64,000 nt of DNA from Bordetella petrii (GTDB lineage: Bacteria > Pseudomonadota > Gammaproteobacteria > Burkholderiales > Burkholderiaceae_B): contig NC_010170.1 of NCBI RefSeq assembly GCF_000067205.1, positions 4,650,001-4,714,000 of the forward strand, in the 5' to 3' direction. Positions 24,340 through 31,826 of the stretch are shown here, in pieces. A model generated the notes under the pieces. That model worked only from the letters and a program-made list of their open reading frames with translations. It searched no databases and was not told the DNA's origin. Both the position numbers and the translations under genes were made by a program. Position 1 is the first letter of the stretch, and the number at the start of each line of letters is the position of its first letter.

Positions 24340-25392
24340 ATGGCGTTTAAGCGACCCACATTGCCGGAACTGTTGACGCGGATCGACCAAGACCTGCTGT
24401 CACGCCTGCCTGGTGCCCAGGCCGAACTGGCGGTGCGTACGACGAAGGCCCTGGCCGCCGCCGACGCTGGCGCGGTGCATGGCCTGTATGGCTATCTGCA
24501 GTGGTTGGAACGGCAGTTGTTCCCGGAAAGTTGCGATGATGAGAATCTGTCGTTGCATAGCGCCGGGGTGCCCCGTCGGCAACCCGCGTTTTCTGTCGGG
24601 CGCGTGGTGTTTGAGGGAACCGACACCATCGTGATTCAAGAGGGCACGCTGGTGCAGCGCGGCGGCCACGAGTACACGGTCACAGAAGAAGCGACGATCT
24701 CGGGTGGCCAGGCTACCGCGCCCGTGCGCGCAGTCGAAACGGGGGCCGCTGGCGACCAGCCTGCTGGCGCACAGCTGAGCCTGGTATCCCCGTTGCACGG
24801 GGTGGCCAGCCAGGCCACGGTAGATTCCGAGGGCATCCGAGGTGGTGCGGACCTGGAAACTTACGGAAGCTGGCGCGATCGCATTATGCGGCGCCGTGCG
24901 CGAGTGCCGCGTGGCGGCGCACAGGGAGATTGGGAGGGATGGGCGCTCGATGTTCCGGGCGTCACCCGCGCATGGGAAGACCCGCTTGGCATGGGCCCAG
25001 GCTCGGTCGTGGTACGGATCATGGCCGACGACGCCAGCGATGGTCCGCTGCCGTCCGCTCAGCTGCTGCAAGCAGTATGGGACTACATCGAGAGCCAGAA
25101 GAACGTCCAAGCACACGTCTATGTAGTAGCGCCCATTGCGGTGCCTTTCATTCCACAACTGAGCGTGACGCCAAACACGGAGCAAGTGCGGGGAGCGGCT
25201 TCCCAAGCACTTCAAGACCTGGTCGAACGAGAGGGTGAGCCTGGCGGAACGTTATTGATTAGCAGGATTCGCAGCGCGATCAGCCTGGCTGCCGGTGTCG
25301 AGGATTATGACCTTCCGTGGCCGACCGGCAACGTCCCGCACGACACGGGCGAGTTGCCAACCTGGGGAGGCGTGCAGTGGATCGAGGGCTGA
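24340..25392 (+). CDS. Baseplate J-like protein (Mu gp47-like)
   Basis: 350 residues fitting the baseplate J family: LPELLTRIDQDLLSRLPGA at the N-terminus, GVASQATVDSEGIRGGADLE in the middle, and RIRSAISLAAGVEDYDL at the end. It forms the wedge of the baseplate with gp46 and gp48. A good AAAGGAGG site precedes ATG 24340. The 3' end overlaps the next gene by 16 bases. Confidence 0.92.
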   Translation: MAFKRPTLPELLTRIDQDLLSRLPGAQAELAVRTTKALAAADAGAVHGLYGYLQWLERQLFPESCDDENLSLHSAGVPRRQPAFSVGRVVFEGTDTIVIQEGTLVQRGGHEYTVTEEATISGGQATAPVRAVETGAAGDQPAGAQLSLVSPLHGVASQATVDSEGIRGGADLETYGSWRDRIMRRRARVPRGGAQGDWEGWALDVPGVTRAWEDPLGMGPGSVVVRIMADDASDGPLPSAQLLQAVWDYIESQKNVQAHVYVVAPIAVPFIPQLSVTPNTEQVRGAASQALQDLVEREGEPGGTLLISRIRSAISLAAGVEDYDLPWPTGNVPHDTGELPTWGGVQWIEG

Positions 25393-26003
25393 CAGCGGAC
25401 GATTATCGGGCGCTGCTGTTTGCGATGCTGCCCCCGGGGGTGGTCTGGCCGACGGACTCGGAAAGCCGGCTGCAGCAGCTGCTGCTGGGTATGGCGCAAG
25501 AGTTCGTGCGGGTGGACATCCGCGCCCGCGAACTGATGGCCGAAGCCGACCCGCGCCAGGCGCTCGAACTGTTCCCGGAATGGGAAAGCAGCTACAGCCT
25601 GCCCGGCAATTGCGCGCCAGCTGAGCAAAGCCTGGTCGAGCGCCGATTGGCGTTGATCGGGCGCATCGTCGGGCGCGGTGGCATGCGTGCGGTCGACTAC
25701 ACGGACATGGCCGACGGACTAGGGTATCCGGGCACGCAGATTATCGAGCACCACGAAGCGACGGTCGAGGTGGTCAATGGGGTCGGGCCGAGGGGCGCAG
25801 AGATCGGCGACCTGATGAATGGCGAGGACTGGTTATGGGCCTGGGATGTGTTGGTTCCGTCTGGCGTTATCAGGGAAGCGATAGTCGGCGGGTCCGAATG
25901 CGGCGACCCCTTGCGCAGCTGGGGCGATGAGTTGATCGAGTGTGCGCTGCATGAAGCGGCGCCGTCGTGGTTAGTTTTGAACGTGGGATACAGGGAGGTT
26001 TAA
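25377..26003 (+). CDS. DUF2313 / YmfQ-like baseplate protein (Mu gp48-like)
   Basis: 208 residues from GTG 25377, chosen because a GGGAGG site lies about six bases upstream and the overlap with gp47 is short. The family pattern is present: YRALLFAMLPPGVVWPTD near the N-terminus, RRLALIGRIVGRGGMRAVDY in the middle, and CGDPLRSWGD near the end. It is the link between baseplate wedge and tail fibre, the next gene. Confidence 0.88.
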   Translation: MDRGLTADDYRALLFAMLPPGVVWPTDSESRLQQLLLGMAQEFVRVDIRARELMAEADPRQALELFPEWESSYSLPGNCAPAEQSLVERRLALIGRIVGRGGMRAVDYTDMADGLGYPGTQIIEHHEATVEVVNGVGPRGAEIGDLMNGEDWLWAWDVLVPSGVIREAIVGGSECGDPLRSWGDELIECALHEAAPSWLVLNVGYREV

Positions 26004-26005
26004 CC

Positions 26006-26806
26006 ATGGAAAAGATTGGCGCCTTTACCGACCGGGTAACGTCTGCCGGCGAATGGCGAAATGGAGATCCTGCCAGCAACGTGCGGGCAACTCCCATGCT
26101 GGCGGCCTACTTCAACATGCTGCAGCGTGAGTTGGTCGCAGTGATTGAGGGCGCGGGGCTGGAACTGGACATCGGGAACGATGGCCAACTGTTCCAAGCA
26201 ATCGCGTCTCTGGCCTCCGGAAACTATTTGCCCAGGCTGGCGACTATCCCGGCTCAGCGGCTTGCCGGGGCCGATGAAATCTACGTGGCCGGCTGGGGCG
26301 AGATGGTTTGGACCGAAACGGAGTTTTTCATCGGTTATCGGTCGCCGCTTTGTGGCCGCCCTGTTGATGGCCACACCGCCAACCCGCTCGTCAGGGAACT
26401 GGATGCAGTGGGCGGACTGGCGAGTAAGGAAGTCTATGCCGGGCTTTGGGGTTATGCCCGCGAGCAAGGCTTGGTCGTCACCCAGGCAGAATGGGAAACG
26501 AGTATCGGCGCGCATTTGTTCGTCGATGTCAATGCAACGCAGTTCCGGTTGCCCGACCTGCGCAACATGTTTCGCCGCTACACCGGAACTGACGCTGACA
26601 CTGCAAATGCAAGAGCACTGGGAAGCCGCCAGTTCCAATCCCTCCAGGCGCACAGCCACGGCCACGGCGGGGGTAGCACTGCATCTGGAACCAGTGGTGG
26701 AGCCGTGCGCTCCATTGGGCCGGGAACGTACTCTCCAACCGCCGAGGAGGGTACGGCCGAAACTCGGCCGGAAAACGTTGCCTTTCCGCCCCGTCTGCAT
26801 GTCTAA
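26006..26806 (+). CDS. Tail fibre protein with switchable 3' end (current cassette A)
   Basis: 266 residues from ATG 26006 (AGGGAGG site upstream). Residues 1-198 are the constant part, including an RLPDLRNMFRRYTG collar-type motif. From codon 198 (site core at 26599) the variable tip begins: ANARALGSRQFQ, the HSHGHGG motif common in tail-collar fibres, and the end ETRPENVAFPPRLHV. Two silent tips in the opposite orientation follow, each starting with the same TANAR coding core. The tip presumably binds the host receptor, so switching would change host range. Confidence 0.85.
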   Translation: MEKIGAFTDRVTSAGEWRNGDPASNVRATPMLAAYFNMLQRELVAVIEGAGLELDIGNDGQLFQAIASLASGNYLPRLATIPAQRLAGADEIYVAGWGEMVWTETEFFIGYRSPLCGRPVDGHTANPLVRELDAVGGLASKEVYAGLWGYAREQGLVVTQAEWETSIGAHLFVDVNATQFRLPDLRNMFRRYTGTDADTANARALGSRQFQSLQAHSHGHGGGSTASGTSGGAVRSIGPGTYSPTAEEGTAETRPENVAFPPRLHV

Positions 26807-26807
26807 G

Positions 26808-27069
26808 TCAGGCATGAATTCGGGGCGGATAGGCCGCGCTGACCGATCTGGTCTCGGAGCTTGTCCGCACGACCCGGGATGCATCAAAGGACACGATGGT
26901 TCTTGTGGCTGTGCTGCCGTCGTAATTGGGCGTGGTGGCGCTGGAGCCAACTGCAGTACCAAATGCTCCACTGACTGCAAGCGAGACAGTGGGGCGAACT
27001 TCCAGCGTACCGACGATGTTCTGAATGGCGTCCAGTTGCCGCGAGCCCAACACCCTTGCATTTGCAGTG
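26808..27069 (-). CDS. Silent tail-fibre tip cassette B (no own start)
   Basis: From the core on the - strand it reads TANARVLGSRQLDAIQNIVG, continues with a beta-rich stretch (VSLAVSGAFGTAVGSSATT), and ends SAAYPPRIHA at TGA 26808. The first residues are shared with the active tip (ANARALGSRQ) and the end resembles PPRLHV. There is no ribosome-binding site; an internal GTG at 27053 is not convincing. It becomes part of the fibre only after inversion. Confidence 0.78.
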
Positions 27070-27080
27070 GGGTGGTCAGG

Positions 27081-27321
27081 TTAGGCATGCAGGCGGGGCC
27101 AGTAGGCCGCATTGGCGGGGCGAGTTTCCGCCCCGCCCTCGGTCGAGGTGTAGGCCCCGGTGGTGGTATTGCTGCCGCTGGAGTCATAGTCGATACGAGC
27201 CTGCTCCAGCCCGGAAGCATCGCCGTATCGATTGAGAACGTTGCTGCCAAATCCGCTGATGTGCTTGTGCGCCTTGATGGCGTCCGCTTGGCGCGATCCG
27301 GCCTCTCTCGCATTTGCAGTG
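27081..27321 (-). CDS. Silent tail-fibre tip cassette C (no own start)
   Basis: From the core on the - strand it reads TANAREAGSRQADAIKAHKH, then ISGFGSNVLNRYGDASG, and ends GGAETRPANAAYWPRLHA at TAA 27081. The ending is the classical tail-collar fibre end and matches cassette A's ETRPENVAFPPRLHV. There is no ATG or GTG start in this frame upstream, so it is promoterless and silent as it stands. Confidence 0.78.
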
Positions 27322-27353
27322 CAATTCGCATTTTTTTCAAAGGAGAATGATCA

Positions 27354-27755
27354 GTGAACACGATCACCGTATATCAAACCGACGCGGATGGGCTTTTCGT
27401 ACACCAGGCTGTCGCCCATGAGTTCTCGCTTCAGCCTGGCACCTATAACGTGCCCTTCGGTGCACTGTTGGCGCCGCCGCCGGCGCTTTCTGAAGGCGAA
27501 GCCGCGCTGGCCGTGGGCGAAAGCTGGTTGGTCGTACAGGATCATCGTGCCGAGCGCTTTTATCGCACCGACAGCGGGCAGCCGTACGAATTCGGTGTGA
27601 CGATGGAAGTGGCCGGTATGGCAGTGCGCTATCCCGGCTGGGGCGAAGTGCCCAACTGGTTGACCAACGAGGCGCCTCCGGCCCCCGGTTCCACCTGGGT
27701 CGACGGCGCCTGGGTCGCGCCTGAGCCGGACCCCGAAAGTCCCGCCGGAGCGTAA
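27354..27755 (+). CDS. Tail fibre assembly protein (chaperone-like)
   Basis: 133 residues from GTG 27354 with an AAAGGAG site (27339-27345). It lies directly after the invertible fibre region, the usual place of a fibre assembly chaperone. The sequence (YQTDADGLFVHQAVAHEFSL, then WLVVQDHRAERFYRTDSGQP) and the C-terminal Pro/Trp-rich part (PPAPGSTWVDGAWVAPEPD) are like short fibre assembly proteins. It stays outside the inversion, so one chaperone would have to serve all three tips. Confidence 0.72.
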   Translation: MNTITVYQTDADGLFVHQAVAHEFSLQPGTYNVPFGALLAPPPALSEGEAALAVGESWLVVQDHRAERFYRTDSGQPYEFGVTMEVAGMAVRYPGWGEVPNWLTNEAPPAPGSTWVDGAWVAPEPDPESPAGA

Positions 27756-27845
27756 AAAAAGACGCGGCGACGTGATGGGTGGACAAACACCGATCACGCC
27801 CCGCACTAGCAGATGAGGGCTGCCAGATTGGCCGAGGCCGCGCCA

Positions 27846-27857
27846 CCTGTCGACAGG
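27846..27857 (+). promoter_or_regulatory. Palindrome in the com upstream region
   Basis: CCTGTCGACAGG is a perfect 12-bp palindrome 41 bp before the com start. A second short dyad, AAACC-N6-GGTTT, lies at 27875-27890. The 143-bp gap has no coding sequence. In Mu the com-mom promoter is under tight control, so these could be operators; no GGTGAA-type activator dyad is present here. Confidence 0.4.
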
Positions 27858-27898
27858 CGAGGCACAGGCTACCAAAACCGTAAAAGGTTTGCAGCCAA

Positions 27899-28090
27899 AT
27901 GCAAGACATTCGATGCGGTCATTGCCGCAGAAAGTTAGCCGAGGGAATCTATCTGCGGCTAGCGATTAAGTGCCCGCGCTGCGGGACGATGAATTTCATG
28001 AGCGCCGAGGGCGCCTGCCAACCAGAGCGCCATGGAGCGTCCCATCAAAAGGAAACGCTCCGTGAAGCGCAAGCAACATCCGATCTTTAA
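27899..28090 (+). CDS. com: Com-like translational regulator (Mu Com family)
   Basis: 63 residues. The zinc ribbon is plain: IRCGHCRRKL and IKCPRCGTMNFM give CxxC...CxxC, as in Mu Com. Mu Com binds the mRNA near the start of mom and opens its translation. Here the 3' part of com overlaps a DNA methyltransferase gene by 59 bases, and several competing hairpins surround that start. I infer the same kind of control over a different modification enzyme. Confidence 0.83.
   Translation: MQDIRCGHCRRKLAEGIYLRLAIKCPRCGTMNFMSAEGACQPERHGASHQKETLREAQATSDL
28002..28061 (+). promoter_or_regulatory. Competing RNA hairpins around the methyltransferase start
   Basis: Three stems can be drawn. One is GCGCC-GAG-GGCGC (28002-28014). 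A second pairs GGCGC (28010-28014) with GCGCC (28027-28031), ending next to the ATG at 28032. The third is GGAGCGT (28034-28040) with ACGCTCC (28055-28061), just inside the gene. The first two exclude each other. There is no strong ribosome-binding site before ATG 28032. This resembles the translation-inhibitory structure at Mu mom that Com relieves. Confidence 0.55.
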
Positions 28091-28805
28091 CAACCTGAAC
28101 CATGTACGCATATCTGGCGCGGATCTGTACCAGGGGGATTGCCTGGCGATCCTGCCAGCGCTGGACGGTCCATTTGACGCCGTCGTGACAGATCCCCCGT
28201 ACTCCAGTGGCGGACAATCTAAGGGCAACCGCGCAGGAGGCACTGGCAGCAAGTACCTGAACTCGGGCGGTGAATCGCCCTGGCCAGATTTTGCCGGCGA
28301 CTCCAAGGATCAGCGGGCCTACCTGCACTGGTCCACACTCTGGCTGGCCCTCTGCTACGAGAAGTTGACCGCCGGCGGCCTGGCCATTGTGTTTAGTGAT
28401 TGGCGGCAACTGCCGGTCACCTCCGATGCTCTGCAGGGGGCCGGGTTTACCTGGCGAGGGGTCGGCGTGTGGGACAAGGCGGCCAGCTCGCGGCCCTACA
28501 AGGGTGGCTTCCGTGCTCAGGCCGAGTACTTCGTCTGGGGCAGCAAGGGGCAGCTGGCCGGCGATACGTACTCTGCCGGCGTGTTCCGAGTCCAGCAGCG
28601 CCCCGGCGACAAGCTGCACCAGGTCGGCAAGCCGCTGCCCCTGATGGACTCCCTGGTGGCCGCAGTGGGCCCACGGATTCTGGACCCGTTTATGGGGTCG
28701 GGGACGACAGGAGTGGCAGCCCTGACGCAGGGAAAATCCTTCACGGGTATCGAACTGGCCGGGCATTACTTCCAGATCGCCGCCGACCGATTGCGGACGG
28801 TCTAG
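28032..28805 (+). CDS. DNA methyltransferase (N4-C / N6-A type) in the place of mom
   Basis: 257 residues. Motif IV (TDPPYSS, near residue 54) precedes the AdoMet-binding motif I (DPFMGSGTTG, near 220), the order of beta-class amino-methyltransferases. DPPY points to adenine-N6 or cytosine-N4. The N-terminus is highly basic (MERPIKRKRSVKRKQH). No restriction gene is nearby, so it is an orphan enzyme that likely protects phage DNA. It overlaps com by 59 bases, so its translation probably depends on Com. Mu carries Mom here, an unrelated base-modifying enzyme. Confidence 0.87.
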   Translation: MERPIKRKRSVKRKQHPIFNNLNHVRISGADLYQGDCLAILPALDGPFDAVVTDPPYSSGGQSKGNRAGGTGSKYLNSGGESPWPDFAGDSKDQRAYLHWSTLWLALCYEKLTAGGLAIVFSDWRQLPVTSDALQGAGFTWRGVGVWDKAASSRPYKGGFRAQAEYFVWGSKGQLAGDTYSAGVFRVQQRPGDKLHQVGKPLPLMDSLVAAVGPRILDPFMGSGTTGVAALTQGKSFTGIELAGHYFQIAADRLRTV

Positions 28806-28807
28806 CG

Positions 28808-29794
28808 TCATGCGACGAGCAGTTGCCGCTCCTCGCGCAACTGCTCCAATTGGCGCCGGCCCAACTGGCTGCGTGTGATCTGGTGAACCAAGTAGCGGCC
28901 GTCGGGATGGTAGTACCGTAGCAGCATCCGAGTGTCCCGATGGCCGGCCACCTTAGCTAGGTCGTGAATTTGGAAAACAGAGGCCAGCCGCGAGATGGCC
29001 TCATGGCGTAGGTCATGCAGCCGCAGATCAGCAAAATAGGCGGTGTTGGGGCGACGGCCATGAAAGCGGCACAGGGCTTCGTAGCGCTTTCTCGCTCGAA
29101 GCCTGGCGCGGATAAACGCCCGGGTCACCGAGCCAGCCCGCATGGTGAATATGCGACCTCGCAGGGGTTTGCCGACGACCCAGCGGCGCAGGGTTTCCTT
29201 GGCCACGGGCGTAAGGGGAACCGTCCGTGCGTGGCCGTTCTTGGTGTCTGGCAAGTACACAAGGCCATGCTGCAAATCCAGATTTTCCCGGCGGATCTGG
29301 ATAATCTCGGACCGACGCATGCCGGTTTCCACTGCCATCGTCAAGATCGTTGGCAGTTCGAGCGATTTAGTGGCCTGGATAATCCAGGCCAGTTCGTCCT
29401 TCGGGCAGGGCACCCCACGAAGGCGGATCTGGTCGAACAGACGCCGATCCCGTGAGTCATTGACTGAAGGTCGGCGCACGAGTTGAACAGGGTTGGCAAG
29501 CGAGCGCCAGCCCCAATCCTTGCGCAGTACCGTGTACACATGGCTCAAGAAGGCCAGCCGCCGCACTACCGTGCCAGACGCCCGGTCCGCCAGCCAGGCA
29601 TCACGCACTTCTATGATGTCAGTGTTGGTAATGCGGTCTACCGGGCGGTTGGCCAGACGGGTGGCCTGCCACGCCTTCGCAATAGATCGCTCAGAAACCG
29701 CCCCTTTCTTTGCCGCAGAGACTTCGACCAGGTACCTTTTCAGAGCGGCGGCGAGGGTGGGGGGTAAACGGCGGCGGCGGAGGGCTGTAGGCAT
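28808..29794 (-). CDS. Tyrosine recombinase
   Basis: 328 residues on the - strand, convergent with the methyltransferase gene two bases away. The C-terminal catalytic domain has Arg in TGMRRSEI, HDLRHE, GHRD and the nucleophile region MLLRYYHP. The N-terminal half is a SAM-like core-binding domain. Mu-like phages integrate by transposition and need no such enzyme, so it may serve another recombination. Candidates are inversion of the fibre tips 1.5 kb away, or a captured integrase with no present role. It lies at the right edge of the prophage. Confidence 0.9.
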   Translation of the reverse strand: MPTALRRRRLPPTLAAALKRYLVEVSAAKKGAVSERSIAKAWQATRLANRPVDRITNTDIIEVRDAWLADRASGTVVRRLAFLSHVYTVLRKDWGWRSLANPVQLVRRPSVNDSRDRRLFDQIRLRGVPCPKDELAWIIQATKSLELPTILTMAVETGMRRSEIIQIRRENLDLQHGLVYLPDTKNGHARTVPLTPVAKETLRRWVVGKPLRGRIFTMRAGSVTRAFIRARLRARKRYEALCRFHGRRPNTAYFADLRLHDLRHEAISRLASVFQIHDLAKVAGHRDTRMLLRYYHPDGRYLVHQITRSQLGRRQLEQLREERQLLVA

Positions 29795-29796
29795 TG

Positions 29797-29819
29797 TGCA
29801 AAAGGCATGATTATTGGCC
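29797..29819 (+). repeat. Prophage right-end direct repeat, copy 1
   Basis: Pattern TGCAAAAG-N4-GATTATTGGCC, the same as copy 2 at 29831 except for the four middle bases. It starts three bases outside the recombinase gene. Two such 23-bp repeats 34 bp apart at the edge of a Mu-like phage fit the end-binding sites of a MuA-type transposase. Confidence 0.6.
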
Positions 29820-29830
29820 AGCGGCCTTCA

Positions 29831-29853
29831 TGCAAAAGCACGGATTATTGGCC
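29831..29853 (+). repeat. Prophage right-end direct repeat, copy 2
   Basis: Pattern TGCAAAAG-N4-GATTATTGGCC, matching copy 1 at 19 of 23 positions. It is the outer copy, 33-68 bp from the possible phage/host junction. Candidate transposase-binding site; if so, matching sites should occur at the left end outside this window. Confidence 0.6.
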
Positions 29854-29921
29854 GTTTACGCCCTCGTCTCAAACCTTGTGGCTAGGCGTCGCATACCATT
29901 TGGCGCGCTACAGCCGGCAGC

Positions 29922-31826
29922 GTGCCAATGGTTGATGACCTTCTGGGCCTGTCGACACGTATCGAGCGCGCACTTCGCCCTGCCGGCGCAGTCCGGCTCG
30001 ACCCGGCCAGCGCCACGCTGCAGGCCGAGGCCGAAGGGCGGACTTGGGTGTTGATACTGGCCCATACCCGCCATGGCGCCTTCGATGGCGAAGCCAGCCG
30101 CGCAATCGCGGCAACGCTGCGCCAGGCAGACACAGATGTCGTCCAGCACGGCGGCCGCCTGCTGGCGGCCGGCGGCGCGCTGTACGCCGCCGCTGGCAGC
30201 CAGCAGGCGGCCGACGAAGGCAGCCATATCGGCGCCGTGTCGTTGATAGGCACCGTGTTCTTGTTGCTGGCAACCCTGGGCCGCTTCAGCGTGCTGCTGG
30301 CCATGTTGCCAGTAGCAGTTGGCCTTATGGCCGGCATGGCTGCCTGCGTCGCGCTGTTTGGCCAGATCCACGTCATCACGCTGGTGGTCGGCATGAGCCT
30401 GCTTGGCATCGTGATCGATTTCCCAATTCACTGGCTCGGCAAGAGCTACGGTATGCCTGACTGGCGGCCGGACGTAGCCATGCGCCGCGTGCGGCCCGGC
30501 CTGACCATCAGCCTGTGTGCCACGCTGGTGGGTTATGTAGCATTAGTTTTTACGCCCTTCCCCGCGCTCACCCAGACGGCGGTGTTCTCGGCCGCCGGCC
30601 TGGCTGCCTCATATGCCACCACGGTACTGCTGCTGCCAGCGCTACTACCCGGGTTGCGGCCGGCGCCGCGGCCCATTCTGACGCGCGCCGCTCAATACAT
30701 GTTGAGCGCGCTGGAACGCGCTCGTCAAGCTCCGCGCGCTGTGCGCGCGTTGGCATTGTTGCTGGCCGTGGGCGTATGCGTGGCCGGCGTCTTGCGCCTG
30801 GACGTGCGAGACGACCTGCGCCAATGGCTGAACGTTCCGCCAGCCCTGGCGGATCAGGCACGCAAGATAGGCGCCATCACCGGCATCATGCCCACCAGCC
30901 AGTTCTTCCTGGTGCGCGCGCCCGATGCCGACTCGTTGCTAGAGCGCGAGGCCGCATTGACCGCCCGGCTCGACACCCTGGTGGCCACGGGCCGTCTGGC
31001 GGGCTACGCGGCACTAAATCAAGTGGCCGCGCCACTTGGCGCACAACGACGCATGCAAATGCACCTTCAGGCCCAGGCCGGTGACCCGGCTGCATGGCGT
31101 CCGCTAATGGCCCTGGGGCTGTCCGAAGACGCCATCCGGACAGAACTACGCAGGTTGGCCTCTTTGCCGCCGCTAGACCTGGACGCTGTGTTGGCCTCGC
31201 CGTTGGCGGAGCGCTGGCGCACGCTCTGGCTGGGCCAGATCGGCGCCGGCGAAGTAGCCGGGTTGATCGAGTTGCGCGGGCTGAATTCCGTCGACGTCCT
31301 GGCGCCCATGGCTTACGGCCTGCCTGGTGTTTCGCTGGTTGACCGCCCAGGCGAACTGAACGCCGTATTCACCGCAACCCGGTTGGAGGCCGCCGAACTC
31401 AAGGCAATCTCCTACGCGGTAGCCGCCCTGCTCATCTCGCTGGTACTGGGCCGAGCGGCAATGTGCCGAATCCTGGCCGTGCCAGTCGCCGCCACGCTGG
31501 CCACGCTGGCCGCGCTGGGGTTCGCCGGCCAGCCCCTCACCTTGTTTTCCCTGTTTGGCCTGCTGCTGATTTCCGCCATGGCGGTCGACTACGCGATTTT
31601 CATGTACGAGGGCGTCGGCGGGGCGCCCGCCTGCCTTATCGGCATCTGCCTGGCGGCGCTGACCACCCTGCTTTCGTTCGGCATGCTGGCAGCCAGCTCG
31701 ACCCCTGCGATCGCCAGCTTCGGCCTGACCGTCGCACTGGGCGTGCTGCTGTCGGTTTTCTGCGCCGCATGGATTCGCGCGCCATTGACGTCATCCCTCC
31801 AACCTCATCCCAGGAATCTGCCGTGA
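29922..31826 (+). pseudogene. MMPL-family exporter of the aryl-polyene cluster, 5'-truncated by the prophage
   Basis: 634 residues can be read from GTG 29922, but the family is usually about 770-800 residues. The first membrane segment and the start of the first periplasmic domain are missing; the visible part begins within that domain. Membrane segments start near residue 105 (VSLIGTVFLLLATLGRFSVL) and a second bundle lies near the C-terminus (PLTLFSLFGLLLISAMAVDY). In frame, a TAG at 29883 blocks reading into the phage. The intact protein would be an RND-type inner-membrane exporter for the polyene lipid. Its end overlaps the FAD gene, so downstream translation may still be coupled. Confidence 0.82.

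Larger units (their letters stand above)
26599..27321 (+). other. Invertible tail-fibre tip region (three cassettes, three core sites)
   Basis: The core CACTGCAAATGC occurs at 26599-26610 (+), and inverted at 27058-27069 and 27310-27321. The three copies continue as RAGRG. Each core is the first part of an alternative fibre tip in the same reading phase: cassette A (+, expressed), B and C (both -, silent). Inversion between the first and second core (471 bp) would express B; between first and third (723 bp) would express C. Stops of A and B are separated by one base, and C ends 11 bases before B's core. No other coding sequence fits this region. Confidence 0.82.
1..29893 (+). mobile_element. 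Mu-like transposable prophage, right part
   Basis: Collinear block of Mu-type genes: GemA, Mor, lysis genes, gp25-gp30-like genes, gpG, gpI, capsid, gp36-gp38-like genes, sheath, tube, gp41/gp42, tape measure, gpN, gpP, gp45-gp48, fibre, Com. The left end, repressor and transposase genes must lie left of base 1. The right end falls in the 5' part of an MMPL exporter gene. Two 23-bp direct repeats (29797-29819, 29831-29853) probably belong to the terminal transposase-binding region. The exact junction is not visible. An in-frame TAG at 29883 suggests it lies between 29886 and 29921 if the host frame was open, so the end given is approximate. No structural gene looks broken, so the prophage may be active. 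Confidence 0.9.

Noticed and set aside
26000..27367. 455-codon - strand frame across the fibre locus
   Set aside because: It is out of phase with both silent tip cassettes and runs antisense over the fibre gene. The real - strand coding is the two cassettes at 26808-27069 and 27081-27321.
26006..29794. Diversity-generating retroelement or Gin-type serine invertase at the fibre locus
   Set aside because: No reverse transcriptase, no template/variable repeat pair and no serine recombinase was found between the fibre and the prophage end.
29870..29871. CA dinucleotide as the exact prophage right terminus
   Set aside because: The host exporter frame meets a TAG at 29883-29885, so the junction is probably further right. 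Several other CA positions (29892, 29897, 29911) are possible and sequence alone cannot choose.
28808..29921. tRNA-based integration of the prophage by the tyrosine recombinase
   Set aside because: No tRNA or direct attachment repeat is present at the junction, and the phage is of the transposing Mu type inserted within a protein gene.
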